From assembly GCF_030272615.1 (NCBI RefSeq), contig NC_081412.1, positions 689,822,083 through 689,886,082 of the forward strand: 64,000 nucleotides of DNA. The letters are read 5' to 3'. The notes under the pieces were generated by a model. The model did not search any database. It saw nothing but the letters and a program-made list of their open reading frames with translations, and was not told the origin of the DNA. A program made the translations under genes and the position numbers. Each line of letters opens with the position of its first letter. Position 1 is the first letter of the stretch. Of the stretch, positions 23,301 through 35,686 are shown piece by piece. This DNA comes from Cryptomeria japonica. Its lineage: Eukaryota; Streptophyta; Pinopsida; Cupressales; Cupressaceae.

Positions 23301-25967
23301 AAAGTCGGTACACATCCTTATTTTGTTATCTGGTTTAGCCATAGCGACAATATTTGAAATCCATGGGGAATAGTCAATAGGGCGGATAAATCCAGCCTCC
23401 AATAGTTTTTCAATCTCAGCTTTAACATGCAGAGCCACCCTAGGATTCATTTTTCGAATCTTTTGTTTCACGAGCTTAGCGTCAGGAACTAAGACAATAT
23501 TATGAGTAACAATCTTAGGATCTATACCAGGCATGTCAGAATATGCCCAACCAAAGATCTCAAGGAATTCATGCAATAGTTCTTCATATTGTTTCTGTTC
23601 CTCTTCATCCAAACATTTCCCAATTTTAATAACTTTCTCTTTGTTGCAAGGATCCATCTTAACATCAATGGTGTCACTTATGAGGAGATTACTTTGTTGA
23701 AGAGTATCCTTTAACTGAGGGAATTCTTTCACAATCTCATCATTATCAATCTCTTTTCCAAAATAAGCTTCGGTGTTCAAATAATAAGGGAGTCCCCTAT
23801 TGTGATGATAACGAGGAAGAGTGTCATAAGCTCCCAAGAACTCAACTAAAGCATCGTCGGTAGGGAAGATATCCAAAGCACAGGCACACAAAGGATCCCC
23901 ATCAATATACTCAGGATGTTGTATTGATAAAGATGTAGAGATAGCATTAACACTAATGCATGGTCTTTTAGAAGCTTTAGTACATCTGCAGGGATTAAAG
24001 CCAAGTCCAAAGGCATAATTGTGAAAATTAGTCTCTAGAGGAACTCTTATCCCTTGTTCATGAGCACCACAACCTTTTCCATGATACCCATGCTTAGCAA
24101 AAATGCGAAAACCACGACCATAACGATCAGCCATTTCAGGAAGGGAAGGTGGTTTTTCATAAGACAAAGAGTCAAACTCTTCATAATTATAGATGTGTGG
24201 AGAAGAAGTCTGAGAAGCAGCGACAAAATTATTACTCATAGATTCAGGTAAGGTTGATTGATTTTTAGTTTCTTCTTTCTTTTCAACTTTATGATTTTCA
24301 GCTTCTTCCTTCTTTTCAATTTTAATTTCTCTAGAAGGAACCTTATACTCATCCACAAAGGTAGGGTTAAAATCAAGAGATCCCCAATCATCTTCTGCGA
24401 GGACCTTCTCAAGATCAAAATCCTTTTTATGTGTATTTTCAAGTCGAGAAAGATCTTCTTTAGGAGTTCCAGACTCATCCAAAGGATTTTGATCATCAGA
24501 GAGCGAATACTCAACAATAGGTTTCTTGTTTAAAGAGTCATTACTAGACGAGGATGGCTTAGAAGACTCTCCTTTGGAATTAGATGTTTGTAGACAAGCT
24601 TGAAAATTAGTATCACCCATCAAAGTGTATGTCTTATTGTTATAAACGAATTTAACTTGTCTATGCAACGTAGAGGGGACAGCTTGCATGCTGTGAATCC
24701 AAGGCCTCCCTAATAACAAGTTATATGTTAAATTTCCTGGCATAACATGGATAGGAGTAGGCAAAGTAACAGGTCCCACTGTGAGAGGTAAGGTGATGAT
24801 ACCTAATGAAGTCTTAGCCACATTGTCAAAGCCACGAATGGGACGAGAGTCAGGCTCCATAAGAGACGTATCCACATTCATCTTATGCAATAGATTAATG
24901 CTACACACATTAAGGCCAGAGCCATTATCTACTAGTGTTCATCTTATAGCCGTGTCTTTCATGACAACCACAATCATCAAGGGATCATATTGTTGTTGAC
25001 TTTCACTAGTAGGCAACTCATCTTGAGAAAACACAATTTGAGCTTTAGGATTCATCACAGAGTTAACAAAAGATGCTATATTACTAGACGTATTTGGTGG
25101 AGGAACATTCAAATCTTTCAAGGCATCTTGTAACATTCCATGATGAGCGAAAGAAGTTTGAATCAAATCCCAAAGGGATATCTTAGCAGGGGTAGCTTTA
25201 AGTTGTTCTATGAGATCATATTCCTTACCCATAACTTGTGAAATACGGGGAGCTTGAGGAAGAATTGGTTGAGGATTAGGAAGGGAAACTGGAATAACAG
25301 GAGGAGGATTAGGTTGCCTATTATTTATGGTATGATAGGTATGGGCAACCGCATGATAACTCTCTCTAGTTATTTTCTTAGCATAATTGTAAGGACTTAT
25401 AGGTTGTCTTCCTTGTATAGTGATGATTGGTTTATTCGGGGTACGAAAGGAATCATGATCATACCTCCCTTGGACAGTAAGGAGGGGTGATTTAGGAATT
25501 TGAAAGGTAGGAGAAGGATAAGCACCTTGGACTTCAAAGAGAGGCTTATTATGTTCATTCAAGTTTATCATGTTAACCAATTTAGAGGTCTTGTTTTTGT
25601 TTATAGGTTTCGACAAAGCCACAAAGTCATCAAGAGCATCATCCAACAAAGCATGATCATATCGGTTAAAAGGTTTGTCTTTCGATTCAAAAGGAGACAT
25701 CTCCTCATAGAGGGGATTATTGAAAACAACCATGTTACTAGATTCAGGGGAAGAGTTGATAGGAATGTATCCTTGAGAGGAATCATTCGACTTATCTTTC
25801 TCATCATACCTAAATGGCATAGTAACAAGGTTTATGAGTTTTTGGTAAAATGAAGGTTTAGCATCCTTAGGGTTTAAAAACTCATCTAAAGCTTCATCTA
25901 ATTCATCTTGGCTGTACTCATAATAATCATCAAAAGCATGAACATTTTGTAAATAAAAATCTGACAT
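20388..25967 (-). pseudogene. Gypsy B pol polyprotein, one in-frame stop
   Basis: A single frame from ATG 25967 to the stop at 20388, broken only by TGA at about 24941-24943 (where related proteins have Trp). Before the stop lie 342 codons with acidic and Asn/Pro-rich sequence but no capsid or zinc-knuckle motif. The retropepsin core (LVDNGSGLN) begins just after the stop, and the protein then runs 1506 codons. In order, with residue numbers from 24908, it has a flap and GRPW; a G-patch-like segment at about 275-300 (KHGYHGKGCGAHEQGI); and an RT with YVDD near 632. An RNase H follows, then a second archaeal-type RNase H from about 928 (ELYFDGSK, NIAEYEALIAG, GDSQLI). The integrase has its HHCC zinc site at about 1157-1195, SDNG near 1283 and the catalytic Glu near 1321. 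Catalytic residues look intact. Confidence 0.93.
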
Positions 25968-26114
25968 TTTGAAAAGATTGCATAAAATTTAAACACACAA
26001 TGCAAAGAAACACACTCTTTTTTTTTTTTTTTCTCTTTTAATGAAAAATGAAATGAAAACACACTAAATCTAGATCTAGATCTAACAAATGTAATGCAAG
26101 AGGAAGCAATGATA

Positions 26115-26134
26115 GATTCGCGTCGGGTTCACCA
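26115..26134 (-). other. Primer-binding site of gypsy B (tRNA-Trp)
   Basis: The minus strand reads TGGTGAACCCGACGCGAATC, three bases inside the 5' LTR. The 3' end of plant tRNA-Trp, as I recall it (…CACGTCGGGTTCACCA), is complementary apart from one C/T difference. Confidence 0.75.
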
Positions 26135-26137
26135 AAA

Positions 26138-27793
26138 TGTGTGGGGGAAAAAAGCGAGACTAGGTCAACATACCCTAATCCTACCTTTTGACACACATTA
26201 CGGAATTGGAAAGAGCCTAGAGATATCGCACAATTGGCTACTTCTTTTGGTGAAAGAGAGAGCCATGGGATATCTATTAGGATTCCTATTCCCTTGTTGA
26301 AATTGTAAGATTAAGTAATGCAGGTTCAAACCCTAATCCCAAAATGCAAGTATGAACCAATAACAAGATTGCAGAATTGAGATTAAACAATGAACAGCTG
26401 TAAATGTAAGGATAAAATAAGAATGCAGATATGTACCCGGAGTCAAAATCGGACTGAAAATGTTCGGGACGGGGGCGCGGGCGCCACTGTCCTGAAAACT
26501 GCACCAGAAACCACTGTTCTGCACTCTGAAACACTGTCTGGAAACTATCTGCAAACTGTCTGTCCGGAGGACCAGGGTGCCCAGCACCTCTGTCCCAGGG
26601 ACCAGGGCGCCCAGCGCCCCTGTCCTGGCAGGACCAGGGCACCCAATGCCCCTGTCCCAGTCTCCTGCTCTGCAATTTCACACAGAGTGTTGTCCCAACT
26701 TTCTCTCTCCGGATCTGTATCCTGTGGCGTCGTCCGAATCCCGAAACCTGCAATAATATCTGAAAAGGGGGAGGGGCAGCTATATAGGGTTTTGCCTTAG
26801 TCAAACCCCCGCTTCGGTGATTTCCACCTCCATGAATAGCCAAGTTGTTTTGTAAAGTATATTGTATGTGCAGACCTAGTGTGTGTGCAAGGTCCAAAAT
26901 GTAAGAAAGCAAACTAGAGCAACCTAGAAAGTAAACCCTAATTGCTTGTAAATGATAATGTAAATGCTCCAAATCAAGATGTAATGTGATCTAAAGCATG
27001 AATAAATGATGTATCAAAGCTTATGCAAAGACATGAAAACAATACGAAATCATACCCAACCCTCAAGGGAGGAGTACAAGCCAATCTTCAGTCGGTAATC
27101 TCCTATTGTTCTTCAATGTCCTCCAAGCCCTAAGTGGATGAATGAATTTGATAGATGCTTGATAGAACGATGTTACAAGATGTTGAAGTCCTCAAAGATC
27201 TTCCCTTTCGCTGCATATGAAGTTCCTGGAAACAAAAATCCGATCCTTTCAAATGAGGAAAGAGAGCTTTTATGTATGAAACCCTAGGTCGTAAATTCGT
27301 ATTTTGGCCGACCTAGAGATTGAATATCCCACCAATTTCTTGGGGTTAAGCTTTATTTTATGATTGGATCGCGCTCCTAAAATTTTGGGAAAAATGTCCG
27401 GGACCATGTGCACCGGGCGCCACAGTCCCAGCAACTTTTCACCAAATTTTCAGGGCCGTCGGATATGATGATTTTAGAGAGAATCCCGAAGTTACAGGTG
27501 ATTTCAAGATGTTTTGACCCCGAAACCAAGCCCCCAAATTCGGAATAGGACTTAATTAGGATTTTTGGTTAAGTGATGTATTAGAGGAATAAAATGCGAA
27601 GGGCGCGCTTTAGTGAAAGGGCCCAACTTTGTGATGTAGAGAATGATGAAATGGAACCTTAGACCTAATTACTTTGATTAATTAAGTGCTTAAGGAGAAA
27701 TGCAATGCAAAATTCCAAATGCACTAAGGCGGGTGCTAAACTAGGTGTGAAATTGTACCACCCTAGCGAGTGCGTACAATTTACGACGCTACA
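26138..27793 (-). repeat. 5' LTR of gypsy B
   Basis: Same length as the 3' LTR with no indels seen. Differences are denser in the GC-rich half (about 25 in the first 700 bases) than in the rest (about 14), which fits decay of methylated cytosines. Confidence 0.93.
26781..26786 (-). promoter_or_regulatory. TATA box in gypsy B 5' LTR
   Basis: TATATA in 'ccctatatagc' on the minus strand, with GC-rich sequence downstream. It is conserved in the 3' LTR. Confidence 0.5.
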
Positions 27794-28879
27794 GTAGTCA
27801 TCTTGTAGATTAAATTTGTTGGGCTCCTTTTATCATCACTGAGCCTTTGACATGTTGAAATTTGATACAAGCATTATGGTATAATTGAACCATAATGACT
27901 TGAGTATAGGTTAGATGGATTTTCATATTGCAAGATGACACAAACATCAAGGTATAATTCAACCAAGACAACATGAGTGTTGCTTGCGTAAATAGATAAG
28001 AGTTAGCCTCTGTCCTATACAAATCCAAAATGTCCTCAGTGATATGTTACCTGATCACGTCGTAAGACAAACTTTCATAGTAAAAGGCTTCGCTCACAAA
28101 CAACAGACAAATAAAATATCACACTCCTTCCTTGCTTCTCTAGTTTCAATACATCCTTGAGTCGCTTAGGAGATTGATAAAAAAAATTAAAAAACCACCA
28201 TGATAGACATGCATGCTACCCTATGTATTTTGTCAGATAAAACATCTTACAAATAGTTTTTTGTTTAGTTTGTTCAGTTCTTGTTTTGATGTTTACCATT
28301 GATAGTTATGATCTTTTTTTTTTTGTTTAGGATGTCTTTGTTTGCGGTTGTTTGTTTGTCTAAACCCAAAAAGGTGAGATGCCCCCAGTTAAGATCAGGA
28401 TTCTATCTATAACTATGGATACTACTCTTGATATGGATATGTACATTGATCACCAAGACATGGTGAGATTATAATGTGGATAACTATTTGGATAATCAAG
28501 GAGAATGACTATGCTAAGTGTGTCCAAGATTGTGTTGCATTAAAAAACTTTGTGAATATTTGTCGATGGCTTAGATCAGATGGATGCAAAAGATATGATA
28601 CATGTACCAATAGATAGAAGAGCTAATCTATCATAAATAGCACCTGTTTCTAGGTTTTCACCACTTGTTTTTATTGCACTTTTATATTGTTTTTTATTTT
28701 TTTGTCTTTTCTTGATTTTTAAAAAAAAAATTATTTTTTTAAATTTTTTAAATTTTTTTTTTGAAAGATGAAACATGTCCTGCCATCAATTGATAAAGAC
28801 AAGAATAACTAGGAAAAAATCCAATAGTCACACTGATCTATGCTATTGTTTTGATTGTTTGATGATTGATAAGAATTTC

Positions 28880-28955
28880 TAGTTTCGAAGAGTGAGTACC
28901 CTGTATAAGACCGATATGTCTGGTTTCGAGCGTACCTTTCCTTGTATAAGACATG
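28880..28955. repeat. Two units of the gypsy A interior repeat
   Basis: Units of the type 'tctagtttcga ... ctgtataagac' resemble those at 14667-14790 on the other side of gypsy B. Confidence 0.6.
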
Positions 28956-31782
28956 TTGATGTTGATAGATTTTATTGATTAACAAGATATGTGATTAGTT
29001 TGATTGTAGACTTTAGAGAGTTTGCCTATTGTTGATCTGGTTTGATGGATGGTCCATGTTGTCATGCTTTGATTTTTACTTTTTTTTTTCATTTTGTCAA
29101 TTTTTTGATTTTTAGGTTTTGGACATTTTGTGAATTTTTAGAATTTTTGGATTAGAAGCAAGATGCATTTGTTTTCCCCAATGTCTAGAAGACAAGGAAT
29201 ATTTTGGATGGATGAATGAACTATTGAGGTGAAGATGGATAGGAGAAAGATAGATGCATCTTATTATGAAACATGAAGGGATATGTCAAGAGCTTTTTGA
29301 AACCGTGTTTTTGTCCTAAGTTTTGATCAAGATCAAGGATGGAAAAGGGAATATAGATGGAAATAGGATATGGATAGGAGAAACAAGGTCATAGATAGTG
29401 ATAGATGATGGAAGCAATGAATAGATAGGATAAGGGATATGGATTAGAAGATGTGGATAAGGTGAAGCAAGATCATAGATAGGGATGAATTTAGTTAGGG
29501 TAATGGATAAAGGATAATAGGAGATATGGTAGGAAGAAATAGAGTGGATGAACTTTGCCCCCAAGTGTAGAGGTCTCTATTTGCAAAAAGGGCAATATGT
29601 GAGATTGTCACAACATCTAGCACCACTCGGACAAGTGTTCCTGAACCTTTCAAAGATAGAGACCCAACCCACATTGAGAACCTCCAGAAAAATCCATCAA
29701 ACATATCTAGAAACTAGGAAGCAGACTCAAAAGGGAAGAAGAATCCTAAACTGGATCAAGGTATTTAGTCTTTGATTACCCATGTGTGTGTAAGTGGGTT
29801 CATTCTGGCTCATATGATCATTGTAATCTTCAAAATCCAACGTGGTTAGCTACATGAGTAACCCCGACTTCAAAAGCATCCTGGGTAGAGCCTCCCTACC
29901 AACAAGCATCCATAGCTCCGATGAGGTTATCATTGTAATATCACAAATATTGGTCCATTGCCAACTAGGCATCCATAGCCCCGATGGAGTTACTCGCATG
30001 TTCCCATAAACAAGCCTTTTGATATTGCATTTCATTGCATTTTTTTTCTTGATATTTATTTTCTCTCTCATTCTTTTCATCTTTTGATATTGCCTTTTCC
30101 TCTTCTTATTTTTCTTGCATTGGCTTGTAAGTGATGAAACTTATGTGGGTTTGATAATTACAGTGGTGTTGAAAAAAGATTTTAGATTTTTCACTAGTTG
30201 TTTCTTCAACTAAGAGATCACAATGATTTAGAGCAATTGATTAAGTGTATGAGATATAGTAATAAAAAAGATATCAGTACCAAGTTATGATAAGTGGTTC
30301 TTTTCTGGATTGAGTATCTATCCCAACCAAAATAAAATGTTAAAGAGGAACAACCTCAAATTCTAAAATGTTTCATGAATAGATATCTAGGAAATGGACT
30401 GGTCATAAGGTTCGAGCATGGGCGAGCATGTGACAAAATGACACAAACGCCTATTTCATAGATGAAGGATTTATGCAAAGGATTGAATGAAAGAGATGGA
30501 AGAATGGAAAAGAGGTGTTGGATAATAGATATGATGTTTGAATATTTGTGCGAGGATAGGTGGAAATGTCTTTAAGATGAGCATTGGTACATAACTTGAG
30601 AGGTGATGAAGTGATGGAGGAAAATTGAATTTTGAGACATATGGACCCAAAATAGATAGAGGAAATGATGGAAGAATAGATTTGGAAGTGAGAGATGTTT
30701 AGATAGATGGTTGAAGGAAGCTTTTGGAACAACAAGTCTAGATGGCAATTTTGATTGTTCTTTGGATTGTAATGCTTTTATGGGCATCCACATTGATTTT
30801 GATTTTTCTTTTTTCTTAAAGGGTTTTTGTATCCTTTTGGATATTTCTTTTAGCTTTTGGACTAGATTTTTCTTTGATTTGACATGTCTTTTAGATTGAA
30901 CATGTAGATCTTTGGATGCATGTGGATATTTAGACTCATGGATTTTATTCTCAACATCCAAATTTCTTCCAAAAGGAATGGGATTCATGGATGGATAGGA
31001 ATGATATGGAGGTATTTTAGATAGGTGGATGTAAGGTCCTAAGATAGATAGATGGAAGAAAGGCTTTGACTTTGGAATGAAAGGACCTAAAATGGATTTG
31101 GCGGATGAAGCAATACCTTGATCTTGACTTGGAATAGGATCATTTGTGCTTTTTCACTTAATTTTGAATTTGATCATTGGAGGAGATGGAAGGGATATCA
31201 TGATCTTGATTAGGAGGTGGATGTTGAATGGGACTTGAAAGGACAGTTTACTCTTGAGATGAAAGGGATCATCATGGATAGATTACCAAAAGATTAGGGG
31301 ATCATCATAAGATTCTTGATAGGTGGGATCTTGATAAAAAAATGGGATTAGATTGAAGAGTCGTGATATCTTGATCTTGATTTATGCTTGGACTCATTTC
31401 CATTGACTAAGCTTCTTCTTTTTCAAGGGACAAGGGATGGTCATACGAGTGATCAAAGTTTTCATTTGGATAGGTTGATTTGATAACATATACTTTGTTT
31501 GATTGACCCATGTTTACTAAGTCGAATAGGAGGTTTGATATTCCCCTATTTTTGTGACTAAGTATGTAAAAGGATATGGATAAAGTCCCCCGATATGGAA
31601 ACTTTGATTAGACTAACCTGAATACCTCGCTAGGTATTTGATGTTGATATTGAGTTGGATGAAAACTTATGATCACTAGCTTGATACACGTCTGATTTGG
31701 AATATGAAAAGCTATCTGAGATAGTTGAAAAGGAAAGATCTCTCAAAAGGGTATTTAGATATGTTTTTGGATTTTGAGAATC

Positions 31783-32735
31783 TATTGGCAATTGACACTC
31801 ATCTAGTGATTTTTGGTGGTTTCTGGTGGATGATTATTGGTTTAGGGTTGTTATTGATGGCAACTCTTCATAGAGATCTGATCTGGCAGTCGTAATTCTT
31901 CCTATTCGGAAGTAGGTGTTAACTAGTAGCTGATTAACTAGTATTTTAGGAAGAATAGAGCATTTTTGGGTTTGGAAGCTTTTCGGTGATTGTGGTGCAT
32001 TGGATCGCATTCTTGTTGATTGGGTAGACTTAAAAACATCATTTTGGTAATCCATATTTATCTTTTTAGATCTAATCAAGCCAACATGTGACTACACATT
32101 ACATCTTAAGGTCGACATGGTAAATGGCCTATTTTGTGGTTGCCGATATATAAGTTTGGTATGGGTGATGTTTTTGGTAGATTGTGCGATTGTATGCGAG
32201 TGAGAGGTGATCAAGAATTCATTTTGGCATAGTTTCACGTGTGCATTCTTGATCTGGTAGCTAACTAAGTCAGATAACATGGTAGAACATAGAAAGTGAT
32301 CCAGTTAGTGTTTTTGCACTTAACCGAGACTCATCCAAGCATAGTAGATGCTATTTCAAAGTTCATACATTGTAATTCATCATTGTAACAAATTTTAAAT
32401 TCAGTGAGACTTTGTTGAGGGTTGTAGCCTTCTGAGTTATTGTAATTGAGTAGTGAGCTCTAGGCACTGTGCCTGAATGCCTGTGCATTCCCATTTTGTA
32501 ATATTGTTTTGCTACTGGCCATAGTGGAATAATAATGTGGGTTCAAATCCCATGGTGGTTTTTCCCATTTGGGTTTCCACGTAAAAAATACCAATGTTAT
32601 GATCTTGTGGTTATTTGTTTCATGTTTCTACATTTTAGTTTTAAGTGTTTGTATCTAGTGGTTTAAAGTTAAGTTCAAAAATTTGCTAACCGATAGATCA
32701 CTAATTCACCTCCCTTCTCAATGATCCCTGATTCA
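31783..32735 (+). mobile_element. Probable solo LTR in gypsy A interior
   Basis: The start (tattggcaattgacactc) and a later 'attgatggcaac' parallel the LTR at 4714. The end has 'aattcacctcccttctca' followed by a terminal CA. The shared 'gtgggttcaaatcccat' and 'ggtttttcccatttgggttt' block is at about 32538-32580. The flanks gaatc and aatag do not match, so limits are approximate. Confidence 0.6.
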
Positions 32736-32744
32736 AATAGAGTC

Positions 32745-32880
32745 TACTCTAGCTAAGCCTCTATTTCAAATGCGCTAATCAAATACGCCACATGATTGTT
32801 TAAATGCACCACATGATGTTTTATATGTGCCTCAAGATTGTTCAAATGCGCCATTGTTTTGGTTGCAGGTGCTATAGAAT
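32745..32880. repeat. Degenerate 'aaatgcgccacatgatt' repeat
   Basis: About five imperfect units of 25-28 bp between the solo LTR and the following unassigned sequence. Confidence 0.55.
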
Positions 32881-33699
32881 GAAATAAATGTGCCACTCTG
32901 TGTTTTTCCCGATTTGATGTTTTGCAAGATGTTTTATGATTTCTAACAAAAATACATGGCAAGCATGAAGACAATGGTCATTCTAATTCTAAATATTGAG
33001 TGTATGTTTGTTTGAGGATGTGTTCAAATCCCTGATGTTTTCATTGGTTTAGACACAAGAAAAACACACCAAGTAGGATCTTTAATCAAGGGTCATCAAT
33101 AATACCATAGCCCACATCTAGATACTCCTTCAGCTCAAACAGTCATGTCACCCCCTAGAGGGTGCTCATTTTTTTGCCTTTTTCCAGAAATTAACTCAAA
33201 GAGGATTGTTCCTCAATTGAATCGTTATCCTGGGAGATGTATGGTGAGTGTCTTTGGGGCAGATTCATCCCCACCCTTGCACTATGATATTATTAATGTT
33301 TGGATATTGACTCAGTGAAGTTGCTAATTCTAAAGTTTGTAATTAGGCTTCTATTCGGTCTTCAGTGATAAACTCCCTCAGGAGGCTTCCCAACCTTTAG
33401 AACAAAGGCTTTACGTATCTCAAAGATATTGGGGAAAGAATAATCACTAAGAAAAACCATTGGAGGGGATTTTCATCAGCCTCCACATTTGATTATAGTG
33501 GGTTGGAATACTTGGCGATAAAGTCGTTCCCCACTTAGGTCATTCCCCTCTCACTGACCTTATGGACTTCTCAGGATGGCAAGCCTTCTAAAGGATTTAT
33601 CTCAATGCTAAATTGAACAAAAGAAAGTAATGGTGAGATTGACTTTTTGATTACCCAATTAAGGGGAGAGCATATACCTAACACATTCGATGCAAAGAA

Positions 33700-34175
33700 A
33701 ACAAGTTTGTTCTTTTTAGTCTTTCAAAGCAATAAATTTTTATCTTCTATTTGGAGATGTTGCTCCAACAAACATAATGTTCATTTTTAATTTCACATAG
33801 GAATTTGTTTTGAACTTGAAATAAACCTGGTCAACAAAAGCAAATCGTGTGCCTGAAGAAAATTTGGCTTGTTCTTTTTAATTTGCAAGATAAGATGTTG
33901 ATTGTTCTTTTTTTAATCCTTGCAAGAATCAGAAATTTGTTTGTTCTTTTTAAAGCCCAAAAAGAAGTGTGATCTTAATCTTGCAAAAAAGAAAAATGTG
34001 ATATTTGTTGTTCTTTTTATCCTTGCAAGAAAGAAATATTTGATTCTTTTTAAGCACCAACTGAGAATGAGGTCCATTTTAGTTGCACCAAATGAAAATG
34101 TAGTTCTTTTTACCTTTTGCAAAAAGAGAAAAATGAGTTCTTTTTACTAACTTAGAAAGAAAGAACTAATATAAT
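33700..34175. repeat. Degenerate 'ttgttcttttta...ttgcaagaa' repeat
   Basis: Irregular units of about 50-60 bp with T-runs and 'cttgcaaga' cores. Overlapping frames on both strands here are repeat artefacts. Confidence 0.55.
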
Positions 34176-34296
34176 TCTTTTTGAACGTGAACCTGCACAA
34201 AACTAGTTAGTAATCATCAAAGATCAATGTTGGGCTACACAAGCCTAACTTTTTAACCGGTTATAATTTTTATTTTTTTTTGCTCTTTGTTTTGTA

Positions 34297-34440
34297 TACG
34301 CTAAAACAAAGATTATATGCACTAGAAGAAGTGTTGTATGCACTAAAAGAAGTGTCAGATGCACTAAAATAAGTGTCGGATGCACTAAAAGAAGTGTTAT
34401 ATGTGATAGAACATGCATTGTATGTGCTAAAACATGGGTC
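34297..34440. repeat. 21-bp tandem repeat near the primer site of gypsy A
   Basis: Units begin at about 34318, 34339, 34360 and 34381 with 'tgcactaaaagaagtgtcgga' and close variants. Two or three further diverged units follow. A period of exactly 21 bp equals two helical turns. Located in the presumed 5' untranslated leader. Confidence 0.85.
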
Positions 34441-34508
34441 AAGTGCACAAAAGCGTGTTTCCAAAAATTCGTGCGTGGACATACGAAAATATGTTAGAAA
34501 AAGTTGGT

Positions 34509-34528
34509 GAGCCCCATGGTGGGTACAA
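34509..34528 (-). other. Degenerate primer-binding site of gypsy A (tRNA-Lys)
   Basis: The minus strand reads TTGTACCCACCATGGGGCTC. A plant tRNA-Lys primer site, as I recall it, starts TGGCGCCCACCGTGGGGCTC; the differences fall mainly in CG dinucleotides, as CpG decay predicts. Confidence 0.6.
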
Positions 34529-34533
34529 AAAAT

Positions 34534-34915
34534 TGTATGCCAAGAAGTGTGGAATCTGTAAAATAAGACACAAACAACTCATGCACACCAATGAAACATT
34601 ATACTAGAGGATTCAAATGAATAAGACATATTTAACCAAACAAAAACTTTAAAAGTGTCTCATTGTTCTCTGTCTCCAAGGATCATTAAAATCAAGGTGG
34701 CTCTCATCTTGGAAGAGCACTTGATCTCTAGGATAACTACCTAAAGAATGTGGGATGTATAATAAAAGATCTAAATTCTATGAAACTAATATCTTAGCAT
34801 GCTATGGATATGAAACTAGCTAATGATATGGTGCAAAATAACAAGATTAGTGTGATATTGAGATAGCATGAGAGTGATATAAAGATTATTCTAACATGAT
34901 ATGCTTGTAGACACC
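34534..34915 (-). repeat. 5' LTR of gypsy A, truncated
   Basis: Aligns with 4450-4713 and 5490-5599 of the left LTR, then stops where element C begins. The remainder of this LTR was not found further right. Confidence 0.7.
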
Positions 34916-35686
34916 TAAAATTGTCCTATCTAATTAAATAAATATTTTTATTTATTTAATTATTTAAGCCTAATTCTTCTATTAATTAAATAAATCTTTA
35001 TTTATTTAATTCATTCATTTATCCTCTTCTAGCCTTATTTCTCATTTAAATAAATACATTTATTTATTTAAATTGTCCTTTCCTAAATTAAATAAATACT
35101 TTTATTTATTTAATTGATCCCCACTTCTTCTATTAATTAAATAAATCTTTATTTATTTAATTAATTCATTAGCCCTTTCTATGCATGACACATGTCATTC
35201 ATTTCTTAATTCCTACACTACCTACCCTCTCATTATTTTCTTATTTCCTCTACCTACCCTCTAATCCTAGAAAAACCATTTATCTTTTATAACTCTTAGT
35301 CTTATCCCTCCGTTTTTTATAGTGTCTTCTATATAAAAGGATGCTTCCTTCATTCTCAACCTTAATCAATCCTTCAAGCATTCTAGCATTCTAACTTTCA
35401 TATGCAATCAAGCCTACTTCCAACCACATTTCTGTTCTTTGTTGAGCTCTTGTGCACACATAAAATCTGAGAGCAAATATATCAAGAAAGATAAATGGAA
35501 TAGGAAGAATGGAGATCAAAACCCTATTGGACATGTGATGGTATAATCTTTGTGATTTTATTTGATTTGCATTGTCTTAGGAAATCTTCATATGTTATGG
35601 TGGATCTTTGTTGTTGTTAGGCTAGGGTTTTGTGGTTGAATTCATTTAGTCTTTCAATGTTATTGTTTCTATTTTTAACATAAACA
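34916..35686 (+). repeat. 5' LTR of gypsy C
   Basis: The U3 is made of alternating 'aattaaataaat' and 'atttatttaatt' inverted motifs (about 34945-35165). The end is a CA just before the primer site. Confidence 0.6.
35330..35337 (+). promoter_or_regulatory. TATA box in gypsy C LTR
   Basis: TATATAAAAGG, a strong match, followed about 30 bp on by C/T-rich sequence typical of a plant transcription start. Confidence 0.65.

Larger units (their letters stand above)
14967..27793 (-). mobile_element. Ty3/gypsy element B (Tat-like), nearly intact pol, no gag, antisense gene
   Basis: Two LTRs of identical length (1656 bp: 14967-16622 and 26138-27793) flank a 9.5-kb interior. The target duplication GTAGT is perfect (14962-14966 and 27794-27798). 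Read on the minus strand the interior holds a tRNA-Trp primer site (26115-26134), a long pol (25967-20388), an antisense spliced gene (17209-19797) and a polypurine tract (16623-16640). By eye the LTRs differ at about 40 positions (about 2.4%), mostly transitions. A second, archaeal-type RNase H after the RT and an extra antisense ORF before the 3' LTR are features of the Tat lineage. Confidence 0.93.
27794..34533. other. Non-coding interior of gypsy A
   Basis: AT-rich sequence with homopolymer runs (for example 28700-28765) and no frame with recognisable gag or pol motifs. The longest candidates (such as 30572-30988, lysine-rich, minus strand) show no domain I can name. It shares repeat units with 14667-14790 and contains a probable solo LTR (31783-32735) and three degenerate repeat tracts toward its 5' end. 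Confidence 0.55.
4450..34915 (-). mobile_element. Old Ty3/gypsy-like element A, heavily interrupted
   Basis: Two blocks share a left boundary and following sequence: 'tgtatgccaagaagtgtgg' occurs at 4450 and at 34534. The left block continues, through two insertions, to a TGTAGACACC start (minus strand) at 14379. Next to it is a polypurine tract (14380-14397). Beside the right block is a degenerate primer site for tRNA-Lys (34509-34528). This makes a minus-strand LTR element with a 3' LTR at 4450-14379, an interior at 14380-34533 and a 5' LTR from 34534. The right LTR is cut after about 380 bp by element C. No gag or pol frame survives, so the element is either very old or non-autonomous. Confidence 0.65.

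Noticed and set aside
30451-30988. Two overlapping minus-strand frames rich in Lys, Ser and Leu
   Set aside because: No gag, pol or other motif; AT-rich decayed interior of gypsy A makes chance frames likely.
34245-34482. Possible CRISPR-like array
   Set aside because: The 21-bp units are directly adjacent with no spacers and lie in a plant retroelement leader.
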